From RH-AL1 sp964235705 (GTDB lineage: Bacteria; Pseudomonadota; Alphaproteobacteria; Rhizobiales; Beijerinckiaceae): 64,000 nt of DNA. The stretch spans positions 62,001 through 126,000 of the forward strand of contig CAXSDP010000003.1 of assembly GCA_964235705.1 (NCBI GenBank), written 5' to 3'. The notes under the pieces are model-generated. The model was not told where the DNA came from, did no database searches, and saw only the letters and a list, made by a program, of their open reading frames with translations. Below are positions 34,300 through 42,385 of this stretch, one piece after another; position 1 is the stretch's first letter; each line of letters opens with the position of its first letter. The position numbers were made by a program, and so were the translations under genes.

Positions 34300-36183
34300 A
34301 TGCCCGTCGAACCGCCGCTCCTCACGCGTCGCGGGTCGCTCCATCTCGGGCTCTGCGGCGTCGTGGCGCTCGGGCTGCCGCGCGTCGCCCGCGCCGACGT
34401 AGACGCCGGCCCGGAGGCGCACGGGCTGTCCCTGTTCGGCGACCTCGCCCTGCCGGCCGACTTCGCGCACCTGCCCTACGTCGATCCGCGAGCCCCGAAG
34501 GGCGGCGAGATCCGCCTGCAGATCACCGGGACATCCGGCAACCAGAACTTCGAAACCTTCAACACCTTCAACATCTTCAACCAGCAGGGCGACGGCGCGG
34601 CCGGCGTGCCGGCGAGCTTCGACAGCCTGATGACCGGCAACGCCGACGAGCCGGACGCGCTCTACGGCCTCGTCGCGCGCGCGGTGCGGACGTCGCCCGA
34701 CAAGCTCACGACCACCTTCCTGCTGCGCCCGGAGGCGCGCTTCCACGACGGCTCGCCGCTCACCGCCATCGACGTCGCCTACTCGCTCAACATCCTACGG
34801 GAGAAGGGCCACACCACCTTCCGCCTGCCGCTGGGCGACCTCGACAGCGCCACGGCCACCGCGCCGGACACGCTGGTCGTGCGCCTCAAGCCGGGCCACA
34901 GCCGGGACGCGATCCTGCTGGTCGCCGGCCTGCCGATCTTCTCCGCCGCGTACTACAAGACGGTGCCCTTCGACGAGGTGAGCCTGGAGCCCCCGCTGGG
35001 GTCCGGCGCCTACAAGGTCGGCCGGTTCGCCCAGGGCAAGTACGTCGCGATGGAGCGCGTGCCGGACTACTGGGCCCGCGACCTGCCGATCAACGTCGGC
35101 ACCAACAATTTCGGGACGATCCGCTACGAGTACTACGCCGACCGCAAGATCGCCTTCGGGGGCTTCAAGGCCGGGGACTTCACCTTCCACGAGGAGTTCA
35201 CGGCGGCGGTCTGGGCGACCGGCTACGACTTCCCCGCCGTGGCCGACGGACGCGTGAAGAAGGCGTTCCTGCCCGACGACACACCGCTCGGCACGCAGGG
35301 CTGGTTCTTCAACACGCGGCGCGACACGTTCCGCGACCCGCGCATCCGGCAGGCGCTCGCCACCGCGTTCGACTTCAAGTGGACGAACGCCAACATCATG
35401 TACGGCGCGTATCATCGCACGGTGTCGTACTTCCAGAACTCGCCGATGGCCGCCACGGGGGCGCCCTCGTCGGCCGAGCTGGCCGTGCTCGAACCGTACC
35501 GCGCCAAGCTGCCGGCGGCCGTGTTCGGCGACGTGGAGCTGCCGCCGGAGGGCGACGGCTCGGGCTCGGACCGCACCATGCTGCGCAAGGGGTACGAGTT
35601 GCTGAAGGCCGCCGGCTGCAAGCGCGAGGGGTCGACGCTGATGCTGCCCAGCGGCAAGCCGTTCACGATGGAGTTCCTGGACTCCACGCCGGCGCTGGAG
35701 CCGCACACGCTGCCCTTCATCCGCAACCTGCGCCAGCTCGGCATCGAGGCGAACCTGCGCATCGTCGACCCCGCGCAGTACAAGCACCGGCTGGATGGCT
35801 TCGACTTCGACGTCATCACCGAGCGCTTCGGCTTCGGTCTCGCGCCTGGCGCGTCCATGCGCGACACCTTCGGCTCGAAGGCGGCGACGATCCCCGGTTC
35901 GCGCAACCTGTGCGGCATCAGCGACCCCGTGGTGGACGCGCTGGTCGAGCGGGCGGTCGTCGCGGAGGACCGCGATACGCTGACGATCCTGTGCCGCTGC
36001 GTCGACCGCGTGCTGCGCGCCAGCTATTACTGGGTGCCGATGTGGAACAAGGCCGGCCACACGGTCGCCTACTGGGACCTGTTCGGCCAGCCGGCGCAAC
36101 CGGCGAAATACGGGCTCAACGCGGTCGGCACCTGGTGGTACGACGAGGCGAAGGCCAAGGCGACGAACCTGCGCCCGCGCTGA
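34300..36183 (+). CDS. yejA: peptide/microcin C-type ABC transporter substrate-binding protein YejA
   Basis: A 627-residue periplasmic binding protein of SBP family 5. It starts with a twin-arginine-like leader (TRRGSLHLGLCGVVALG, cleavage after VARA), then the YejA-type HGLSLFGDLALPADFAHLPYVDPRAPKGGEIRL and the family segment FETFNTFNIFNQQGDGAAG. The ATG at 34300 has an AAGGA six nt upstream; ATG at 34279 and GTG at 34246 are alternatives. It heads a yejABEF operon, an importer of oligopeptides that also takes up microcin C in E. coli. Confidence 0.92.
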   Translation: MPVEPPLLTRRGSLHLGLCGVVALGLPRVARADVDAGPEAHGLSLFGDLALPADFAHLPYVDPRAPKGGEIRLQITGTSGNQNFETFNTFNIFNQQGDGAAGVPASFDSLMTGNADEPDALYGLVARAVRTSPDKLTTTFLLRPEARFHDGSPLTAIDVAYSLNILREKGHTTFRLPLGDLDSATATAPDTLVVRLKPGHSRDAILLVAGLPIFSAAYYKTVPFDEVSLEPPLGSGAYKVGRFAQGKYVAMERVPDYWARDLPINVGTNNFGTIRYEYYADRKIAFGGFKAGDFTFHEEFTAAVWATGYDFPAVADGRVKKAFLPDDTPLGTQGWFFNTRRDTFRDPRIRQALATAFDFKWTNANIMYGAYHRTVSYFQNSPMAATGAPSSAELAVLEPYRAKLPAAVFGDVELPPEGDGSGSDRTMLRKGYELLKAAGCKREGSTLMLPSGKPFTMEFLDSTPALEPHTLPFIRNLRQLGIEANLRIVDPAQYKHRLDGFDFDVITERFGFGLAPGASMRDTFGSKAATIPGSRNLCGISDPVVDALVERAVVAEDRDTLTILCRCVDRVLRASYYWVPMWNKAGHTVAYWDLFGQPAQPAKYGLNAVGTWWYDEAKAKATNLRPR

Positions 36184-36193
36184 GGCTAGCCGC

Positions 36194-37246
36194 ATGGTCG
36201 CCTACATCCTCCGCCGCCTGCTGCTGATGATCCCGACGATCCTCGGCATCCTGTTCTTCTCCTTCGTCATCATCCAGTTCGCGCCGGGCGGTCCGGTCGA
36301 GCGGGTGATGGCGCAGGCGCAGGGCGCGGGCGGCGCCTCCGAGAGCGGCGCCGGCGGCACCTCGTCGCGCTACCGCGGCTCGGAGGGGCTCGACCCGGCC
36401 TTCCGCCGCGAGCTGGAGCACCAGTTCGGCTTCGACGAGCCGCCGACCGTCCGCTTCCTCAAGATGGTCGGCGACTACGCCCGCTTCGACTTCGGCCGGT
36501 CGTTCTTCTCGCGCATCCCGGTCGCCCAACTCATCCGCGAGAAGCTGCCGGTGTCGGTGTCGCTCGGCCTGTGGATGACGCTGCTGTCCTACCTCGTCGC
36601 GATCCCGCTCGGCATCCGCAAGGCGGTGAGCGACGGCTCGACCTTCGACGTCGCCTCCTCGTTCCTCGTGTCGGTCGGCTTCGCGATCCCGTCCTTCCTC
36701 TGGGCGGTGCTGCTCGCCACCCTGTTCTGCGGGGCCACCCTGCCGATCTTCCCGCTGCGGGGGCTGACCTCGGACGACTTCTCGCAACTCACCCTGCTGG
36801 GCAAGGTCGGCGACTACCTGTGGCACGTCGCGATGCCGGTGACGGCGCTCACGCTCGGCTCCTTCGCGACGGTCACCGCGCTGACGAAGAATTCCTTCAT
36901 CGACGAGATCAACAAGAGCTACGTCCAGACCGCCCGCATGAAGGGGCTGACCGAGCGCCGCGTCCTCTACGGACACCTGTTCCGCAACGCGATGATGATC
37001 GTCATCGCCGGCTTCCCCGGCGCCTTCGTCGGCGCCTTCTTCACGGGCTCGCTCGTCATCGAGATCATCTTCTCGCTCGACGGGCTCGGGCGGCTTTCCT
37101 ACGAGTCGGTCATCAACCGGGACTACCCGATCGTGTTCGCCAACATCTACATCTACGCCCTGTTCGGCCTGGGCGTGAACCTCCTCTCCGACCTGACCTA
37201 CACCTGGGTCGACCCCCGCATCGACTTCGAGCGGCGCGGGGCTTGA
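36194..37246 (+). CDS. yejB: microcin C/peptide ABC transporter permease YejB
   Basis: A 350-residue permease with six helices. The start YILRRLLLMIPTILGILFFSFVIIQFAPGGPVERV and the binding-protein-dependent permease motif region FFTGSLVIEIIFSLDGLGRLSYESVINRDYPIV are characteristic. The extended loop between residues 40 and 75 (QGAGGASESGAGGTSSRYRG) is Gly/Ser-rich as in other YejB proteins. It lies 10 bp after yejA. Confidence 0.95.
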   Translation: MVAYILRRLLLMIPTILGILFFSFVIIQFAPGGPVERVMAQAQGAGGASESGAGGTSSRYRGSEGLDPAFRRELEHQFGFDEPPTVRFLKMVGDYARFDFGRSFFSRIPVAQLIREKLPVSVSLGLWMTLLSYLVAIPLGIRKAVSDGSTFDVASSFLVSVGFAIPSFLWAVLLATLFCGATLPIFPLRGLTSDDFSQLTLLGKVGDYLWHVAMPVTALTLGSFATVTALTKNSFIDEINKSYVQTARMKGLTERRVLYGHLFRNAMMIVIAGFPGAFVGAFFTGSLVIEIIFSLDGLGRLSYESVINRDYPIVFANIYIYALFGLGVNLLSDLTYTWVDPRIDFERRGA

Positions 37247-37263
37247 GGCGTGGGATCCGGCAC

Positions 37264-38418
37264 TTGACCCGCGACGAGGCCATCCCGCCGGTCGCGCCGC
37301 GCGCGGCATCCCGGCGGCGCCTCGGCCTGTCGCCGATCAACCGCCGCCGCCTCGCCGTCTTCCGGCGCCACCGCCGGGGCTTCTGGTCGCTCTGCCTGTT
37401 CGCCGCCATCTTCGTCGTGACGCTCGGCGCGGAGTTCGTCGCCAACGACCGGCCGATCGTGATGTCCTACAAGGGCGAGATCCTGTTCCCGATCGTCCAC
37501 GATTATCCCGACGACAAGTTCGGCGGCTTCACCGCCACCGCCGACTACCGCGACAAGGACACCGCCGCCGAGATCGACGCCCACGGCTGGATGCTGTGGC
37601 CGCCGATCCACTTCTCCTACCGGTCCGTCAACTACGCCTCCGCGACGCCCGCCCCGAGCCCGCCGACCTGGGCGCTCGGCGCGGCGCGATGCGCGGCGGC
37701 GGCGAAGCGCGACGGCGGTCCCAACCGCGGCTGCCGCGCGCTGGAAGCCTCGTGGCTCGGCACCGACGAGGTGGACCGCGACGTGCTCGCCCGCGTCATC
37801 TACGGCGCGCGTGCTTCCATCCTGTTCGGCTTCGCGCTCACGGCCCTGTCCTCGGTGATCGGGGTGAGCGCCGGCGCGATCCAGGGCTACTTCGGCGGCT
37901 GGACGGACCTGCTGTTCCAGCGCTTCATCGAGGTCTGGTCGTCGCTGCCGAGCCTCTACGTGCTCATCATCGTGTCGTCCTTCATCGCGCCCTCCGTGGT
38001 GTCGCTGCTGTTCATCCTGCTGCTGTTCGACTGGACGCAGCTCGTCCACGTCGTGCGCGCCGAGTTCCTGCGCGCGCGCAACTTCGAGTACGTGCGCGCC
38101 GCCCGCGCGCTCGGCCTCGGCAACACCCGGATCATCCTGCGGCACGTGCTGCCCAACGCCACCGTGGCGACCCTGACGATGATCCCCTTCGTCATGAGCG
38201 GCTCGATCAGCGCGCTGACCGCGCTCGACTTCCTCGGGCTGGGCCAGCCGCCCGGCTCCGCCTCGCTCGGCGAGCTGCTGCAGGAGGGAAAGAACCACAC
38301 GGAGGCACCGTGGCTCGCGCTCAGCGGCTTCTTCGCCACCGGCCTGCTCCTGTCGTTGCTGGTCTTCATCGGCGAGGGCGTGCGCGACGCCTTCGACCCC
38401 CGTAAGACGCTGACGTGA
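37264..38418 (+). CDS. yejE: microcin C/peptide ABC transporter permease YejE
   Basis: A 384-residue permease, partner of YejB. It shows the YejE-specific N-terminal part LSPINRRRLAVFRRHRRGFWSLCLFAAIFVVTLGAEFVANDRPIVMSYKG, a long periplasmic segment (about residues 70-170), WLGTDEVDRDVLARVIYGARASILFG and the EAA-type cytoplasmic loop ARALGLGNTRIILRHVLPNA. The start is read as TTG at 37264, which gives the normal beginning. No in-frame ATG occurs earlier that fits. The next operon gene, yejF, is 620 bp away because an antitoxin/toxin remnant intervenes. Confidence 0.93.
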   Translation: MTRDEAIPPVAPRAASRRRLGLSPINRRRLAVFRRHRRGFWSLCLFAAIFVVTLGAEFVANDRPIVMSYKGEILFPIVHDYPDDKFGGFTATADYRDKDTAAEIDAHGWMLWPPIHFSYRSVNYASATPAPSPPTWALGAARCAAAAKRDGGPNRGCRALEASWLGTDEVDRDVLARVIYGARASILFGFALTALSSVIGVSAGAIQGYFGGWTDLLFQRFIEVWSSLPSLYVLIIVSSFIAPSVVSLLFILLLFDWTQLVHVVRAEFLRARNFEYVRAARALGLGNTRIILRHVLPNATVATLTMIPFVMSGSISALTALDFLGLGQPPGSASLGELLQEGKNHTEAPWLALSGFFATGLLLSLLVFIGEGVRDAFDPRKTLT

Positions 38419-38452
38419 GGGCGTGGTAAGGCTGGCGCGCGAGGAGGACGCG

Positions 38453-38677
38453 ATGAACAGGATCGTGCGGGAGGATTATCCGGTCTCGGACTTGCCCAAG
38501 GACTTGCGGGAGGGGCTCGATGCCGACGCGAAGGCGCGGGTCATCGTCGAAGTCGCCGAAAGCGCCGTGGGAGCCCCGAGCCTCGAAGAGCTTTTCGCGA
38601 TGCGCAAGCCGACCGGGCGAAGCATGGACGAGATCGTCGCCGAGATTCGGCAGCAACGAGACGAGTGTGATGGCTGA
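38453..38677 (+). CDS. antitoxin of a type II toxin-antitoxin pair
   Basis: A 74-residue acidic protein with a strong GAGGAGGA site before its ATG. Its end, PSLEELFAMRKPTGRSMDEIVAEIRQQRDECDG, forms a helix typical of antitoxin C-termini that wrap a PIN-domain toxin. The N-terminal DNA-binding part is not one I can assign to a family. The stop overlaps the original ATG of the downstream PIN toxin by 8 bp, the usual arrangement. The pair sits between yejE and yejF, so it was inserted into the operon. Confidence 0.65.
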   Translation: MNRIVREDYPVSDLPKDLREGLDADAKARVIVEVAESAVGAPSLEELFAMRKPTGRSMDEIVAEIRQQRDECDG

Positions 38678-39047
38678 CGCCACGTGTCTACGTGGATACG
38701 AACATCTTCATCGGGGCTTACGAGAAGGACGATGAACTCGGATCAGATTTGCGCAGGCTCTTCGAGGCGTTTCGTGCGTGTCCGAAGGTTGCTGTGACCA
38801 GCGAGTTGACCTTGGCGGAGTTGACGATCCGTTCCGGGGCGCCGCGTCGCTTCTACCACGGTTTGTTGGTTGCCAACACGTTCATAGACCTGTGGCCGGT
38901 CACGCGATCCATGGTTTCACGGCCGTTCAGGCGCGCTGTGGTCATGTTCTCAGCGCTGATAAGCGTTTTACGCTGCCGCTTCCGATGACGCGGATCGATC
39001 CAAGTCACGAGGGACTTTCGTCACTGATAAACATTCTTCGTGCCTGA
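38670..39047 (+). pseudogene. PIN-domain toxin (VapC-like), frameshifted and partly deleted
   Basis: Pieces of one PIN toxin lie in different frames. ATG at 38670 gives MADAT, then an extra base near 38685 shifts the frame into VYVDTNIFIGAYEKDDELG, the PIN start with its first catalytic Asp, continuing to NTFIDLWPVT near 38910. The end of the toxin resumes in another frame as GHAIHGFTAVQARCGHVLSADKRF, where DAIH is normal, up to the stop at 39045-39047. About 20 codons seem missing and the late catalytic Asp is His. A functional product is unlikely. Its tail overlaps the yejF start by 8 bp. Confidence 0.75.
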
Positions 39048-40650
39048 CGCCCCCCTCCTCGACGTCCGCGACCTCACGGTCGCCTTTCCCAACGCCGGCG
39101 GCGCGCGGGCGGTCGACGGCGTCTCGCTGACACTGGTCAAGGGACGCACCCTGGCGCTGGTCGGCGAGTCGGGCTCGGGCAAGTCCGTCACCGCGCTTGC
39201 GATCCCTCGGTTGCTGCCGGCCGGCGCGACGGTCGGCGGCCGCGTGCTGTTCGCCGGCGAGGACCTGTTGGGCGCCGGCGAGGCCCGCGTGCGCGCCCTG
39301 CGCGGCGCGGCGATCACCATGGTGTTCCAGGAGCCGATGACCTCGCTCAACCCGCTCCACACCATCGAGCGGCAGGTCGGCGAGATGCTCGCCACGCACG
39401 GCGTGCGCGGCTCCGGCGTCCGCCGCGCGCGGACGCTGGAACTGCTGGCCGAGGTCGGCATCCGCGACCCCGCCGCCCGGCTCGGCGCCTACCCGCACCA
39501 GCTGTCCGGCGGCCAGCGCCAGCGCGTGATGATCGCGATGGCGCTGGCCAACCGGCCGGCCCTCTTCATCGCCGACGAGCCGACGACGGCGCTCGACGTC
39601 ACCGTGCAGGCGCAGATCCTCACGCTCCTGAGGGACCTGCAGTCCCGCCACGGCATGGCGATGCTGTTCATCACCCACGACCTCGGCATCGTGCGCCGCC
39701 TCGCCGACGACGTCGCCGTCATGCAGAAGGGTCGGATCGTCGAGGCCGGACCCGCCGCCGACGTGTTCGCTCGGCCGCGCCACCCCTACACGCGGATGCT
39801 GCTCGCCGCCGAGCCGAAGGGGGTCGCGCCTCCGCGCGCCCCCGCCGCCGCCCCCGTCCTGGCGGTGGAGGACGTGCGCGTGCATTTCCCGATCAGGCGG
39901 GGCCTGCTGCGCCGCACCGTGGGCACGGTGAAGGCGGTCGACGGCGTCAGCCTCACCGTGCGCGAGGGGCAGACGGTCGGCGTCGTCGGCGAATCCGGCT
40001 CCGGCAAGACCACGCTCGGCCTCGCCGTCCTCCGCCTCATCGCCTCGCGCGGCCGCGTGGCCTACCTCGGCCGCCCGATCGAAGGGCTCGGCTTCGCCGC
40101 CATGCGGCCGCTGCGCCGCGAGATCCAGGTGGTGTTCCAGGACCCCTATGGTTCGCTGTCGCCGCGCATGCCGGTCGTCGACATCGTCGGCGAGGGGCTC
40201 GCCGTGCAGCGCGGCGGCCTGTCGGTCGCGCGACGCCGCGAGTTGGTCGCCTGCGCGCTCGCCGAGACCGGGCTCGACCCGGCGACGATGGACCGCTACC
40301 CGCACGAGTTCTCCGGCGGCCAGCGCCAGCGCATCGCGATCGCCCGCGCCCTGGTGCTGGAGCCGCGCTTCGTGGTGCTCGACGAGCCCACCTCGGCCCT
40401 CGACATGTCCGTGCAGGCGCAGATCGTCGACCTGCTGCGCGCCCTCCAGGAGAGGCACGGCCTGGCCTACCTCTTCATCAGCCACGACTTGCGCGTCGTG
40501 CGCGCGCTCGCCAGCGAGATCGTCGTGATGCGCGAGGGGCGGGTCGTCGAGGCCGGGCCGGCCGACGACGTCTTCGCCGCGCCGCGCGATCCCTACACCA
40601 GGGCGCTCCTCGACGCGGCGCTGCGCGTCGAGGCGCCGGCTCGCCCGTAA
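39040..40650 (+). CDS. yejF: microcin C/peptide ABC transporter ATP-binding protein YejF
   Basis: A 536-residue ATPase with two nucleotide-binding domains in tandem. Domain 1 has Walker A GESGSGKSVT, signature LSGGQRQRV and Walker B LFIADEPTTALD. Domain 2 (from about residue 275) has GESGSGKTTL, FSGGQRQRI and FVVLDEPTSALD. It energises YejABE peptide uptake. The GTG start overlaps the toxin remnant by 8 bp, and no good ribosome-binding site is visible. The insertion upstream may have altered the original start. Confidence 0.95.
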   Translation: MPDAPLLDVRDLTVAFPNAGGARAVDGVSLTLVKGRTLALVGESGSGKSVTALAIPRLLPAGATVGGRVLFAGEDLLGAGEARVRALRGAAITMVFQEPMTSLNPLHTIERQVGEMLATHGVRGSGVRRARTLELLAEVGIRDPAARLGAYPHQLSGGQRQRVMIAMALANRPALFIADEPTTALDVTVQAQILTLLRDLQSRHGMAMLFITHDLGIVRRLADDVAVMQKGRIVEAGPAADVFARPRHPYTRMLLAAEPKGVAPPRAPAAAPVLAVEDVRVHFPIRRGLLRRTVGTVKAVDGVSLTVREGQTVGVVGESGSGKTTLGLAVLRLIASRGRVAYLGRPIEGLGFAAMRPLRREIQVVFQDPYGSLSPRMPVVDIVGEGLAVQRGGLSVARRRELVACALAETGLDPATMDRYPHEFSGGQRQRIAIARALVLEPRFVVLDEPTSALDMSVQAQIVDLLRALQERHGLAYLFISHDLRVVRALASEIVVMREGRVVEAGPADDVFAAPRDPYTRALLDAALRVEAPARP

Positions 40651-40674
40651 CGGTGGTGGTCTACGGGGGCCGGC

Positions 40675-42384
40675 TCAGGGTTGGGCGGCGGCAGGAATCG
40701 TCTGGGCGATCTGCCCGCGCGGCGCGAGCGTCGGCGGCTGCACGGCACGGGCGTCGGGGTAGGTCAGCTCCCAGCCGCCGCCGAGCGCCCTGTACAGCGC
40801 GACGAGGTCCGCCGACACGTTGGTCGTGCTCTGGGCCAGCTGCTGCTCGGCGCTGAGCACCGTCTGCGCGTTGTTGAGCAGCGTGGTGATGTCGGCCACG
40901 CCCTGATCGTAGCGCGAGCGGGCGAACGTCAGCGCCAGCCTGGCGTGCCCGACCTGCGCGCGCAACCGGTCGCGCCGCAGCTGCTCGGTCTTGTACGAGG
41001 TCAGCGAGTTGACCACGTCGTGCCAGGCGTTGAGCACCGCGCGGTGGTAGGCGATCGCCGCCTGCTGCTGGCTCTTCTCCTGCATCTCGAGGTTGGCCTT
41101 CAGCCTGCCGCCCTGGAAGATCGGCAGCGTGATGGAGGGGCCGACCTGCATGTACTGCAAGGAGGTGCCCTTGAAGAGGTTCTTCGGCTCGAGCGCCTGG
41201 AACGTGGGGTCGGCGTTGAGGCGCACGGAGGGAAAGAACTCGGCGATGGCGACGCCGACGTTGGCGACCGCCGCGTGGAGCTGCGCCTCCGCCTCGCGGA
41301 CGTCGGGGCGCCGGCGCGCCAGCTCGGAGGGTAGGCCGACCGGCACGCGGGGCGGGTTCGGCGGCACCGCCCGCGTCGGCGTCAGCTCCTTGGACAGGCC
41401 GAGCGGCGGCTCGTCCAGCAGGAAGCTGATCGCGTTGATGCCCTGCAGCTCCTGCTGCTGGAGCTGCGGGATCTGCGCCTTGACCGACTCGACCTGGGCG
41501 GCGGCGCTCTCCGTGTCCAGCCCGGTGACGAGGCCCTTCTCCTGGCGCACGCGGGTGACGCCGAGGATGTCCTCCTCGACCTTGAGGTTGTCGCGGGCGA
41601 CGCGCAGCAGCTCCTGGGTGCCGCGCAGGTTGATGTAGTCGCGGGCGAGCTCGGCGAGCATCGACACCAGCATGTCGCGGCGCATCTCCGCGTTCTGCAC
41701 GAGCTGGGCGTCGGCCGCCTCGATCTGGCGCACCACGTGGCCCCACAGGTCGAGTTCCCAGGAGGCGTTGAGACCGACCGTGTAGTTGTTGAAGCCGGTG
41801 AGGATCTGATTTCCGCCGGTGGACCCCGAGCCGGTGGACCCCGAGCCGGTCGCCCCGCNNNNNNNNNNNNNNNNNNNNNNNNNNNNNNNNNNNNNNNNNN
41901 NNNNNNNNNNNNNNNNNNNNNNNNNNNNNNNNNNNNNNNNNNNNNNNNNNNNNNNNNNGCCCGTGGTGGAGCCGCCGGTCAGCGGGATCAGCTTGAAGAT
42001 GCTGTTGGCGCTGAACTGTTCGCGGTAATCGGAGGCGGTGCCGTTCAGCGTCGGCAGCTGGGCGGAGGCGGTGGAGGCGACCTGCGCCCGGCTCTGCGCG
42101 ACGCGGAGCGTCGCGGTGCGCACGTCGAGGTTCTCGTCGGCGACCCGGGCCTCCAGGCGCGTCAGGATCGGGTCGTGGAAGATCCGCCACCATTCGGCAT
42201 TGGTGGGCGCGTCCGAGGTTCCGGCGAGCACCGAGACCGGCTCGACCGCCGCCTTGCCCGTGTCGAGGAACGTCCGGCTGTCGGCGGTGACCGGCACGGG
42301 CGCCTTGAAGTCGGGACCGAGCACGCAACCGCCGAGGACGGCGGCCGCGCAGACCGACGCCGTCACGCGAAGATATCGAATCAT
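40675..42384 (-). CDS. NodT/OprM-type outer-membrane efflux lipoprotein (contains assembly gap)
   Basis: About 570 residues across an unresolved gap (41859-41958). The N-terminus has a lipobox (AAAVLGGCVLGPDFKAP), two OEP repeats follow, with NAEWWRIFHDPILTRLEARV and FARSRYDQGVADITTLLNNAQTVLSAEQQL as typical helices. It is the outer-membrane channel for the upstream EmrA/EmrB pair. Sequence beside the gap encodes a Gly/Ser/Thr linker repeat (TGSGSTGSGST), so the true length is unknown. The frame happens to stay open across the Ns, which does not prove the sizes match. It starts 1 nt after the pump stop. Confidence 0.85.
   Translation of the reverse strand: MIRYLRVTASVCAAAVLGGCVLGPDFKAPVPVTADSRTFLDTGKAAVEPVSVLAGTSDAPTNAEWWRIFHDPILTRLEARVADENLDVRTATLRVAQSRAQVASTASAQLPTLNGTASDYREQFSANSIFKLIPLTGGSTTGXXXXXXXXXXXXXXXXXXXXXXXXXXXXXXXXXXGATGSGSTGSGSTGGNQILTGFNNYTVGLNASWELDLWGHVVRQIEAADAQLVQNAEMRRDMLVSMLAELARDYINLRGTQELLRVARDNLKVEEDILGVTRVRQEKGLVTGLDTESAAAQVESVKAQIPQLQQQELQGINAISFLLDEPPLGLSKELTPTRAVPPNPPRVPVGLPSELARRRPDVREAEAQLHAAVANVGVAIAEFFPSVRLNADPTFQALEPKNLFKGTSLQYMQVGPSITLPIFQGGRLKANLEMQEKSQQQAAIAYHRAVLNAWHDVVNSLTSYKTEQLRRDRLRAQVGHARLALTFARSRYDQGVADITTLLNNAQTVLSAEQQLAQSTTNVSADLVALYRALGGGWELTYPDARAVQPPTLAPRGQIAQTIPAAAQP
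41859..41958. other. assembly gap of 100 N
   Basis: Exactly 100 unresolved bases, a size commonly used for gaps of unknown length. It sits within a run of tandem GGTGGACCCCGAGCC-like units that encodes the Gly/Ser/Thr linker of the outer-membrane channel, which explains the failure to assemble. True length is not known. Confidence 0.95.
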
Positions 42385-42385
42385 C

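Noticed and set aside
38692..38988. An intact PIN toxin starting at GTG 38692
   Set aside because: The frame is open, but from about 38910 its translation no longer resembles PIN proteins. The PIN ending is in another frame, so an intact toxin is not supported.
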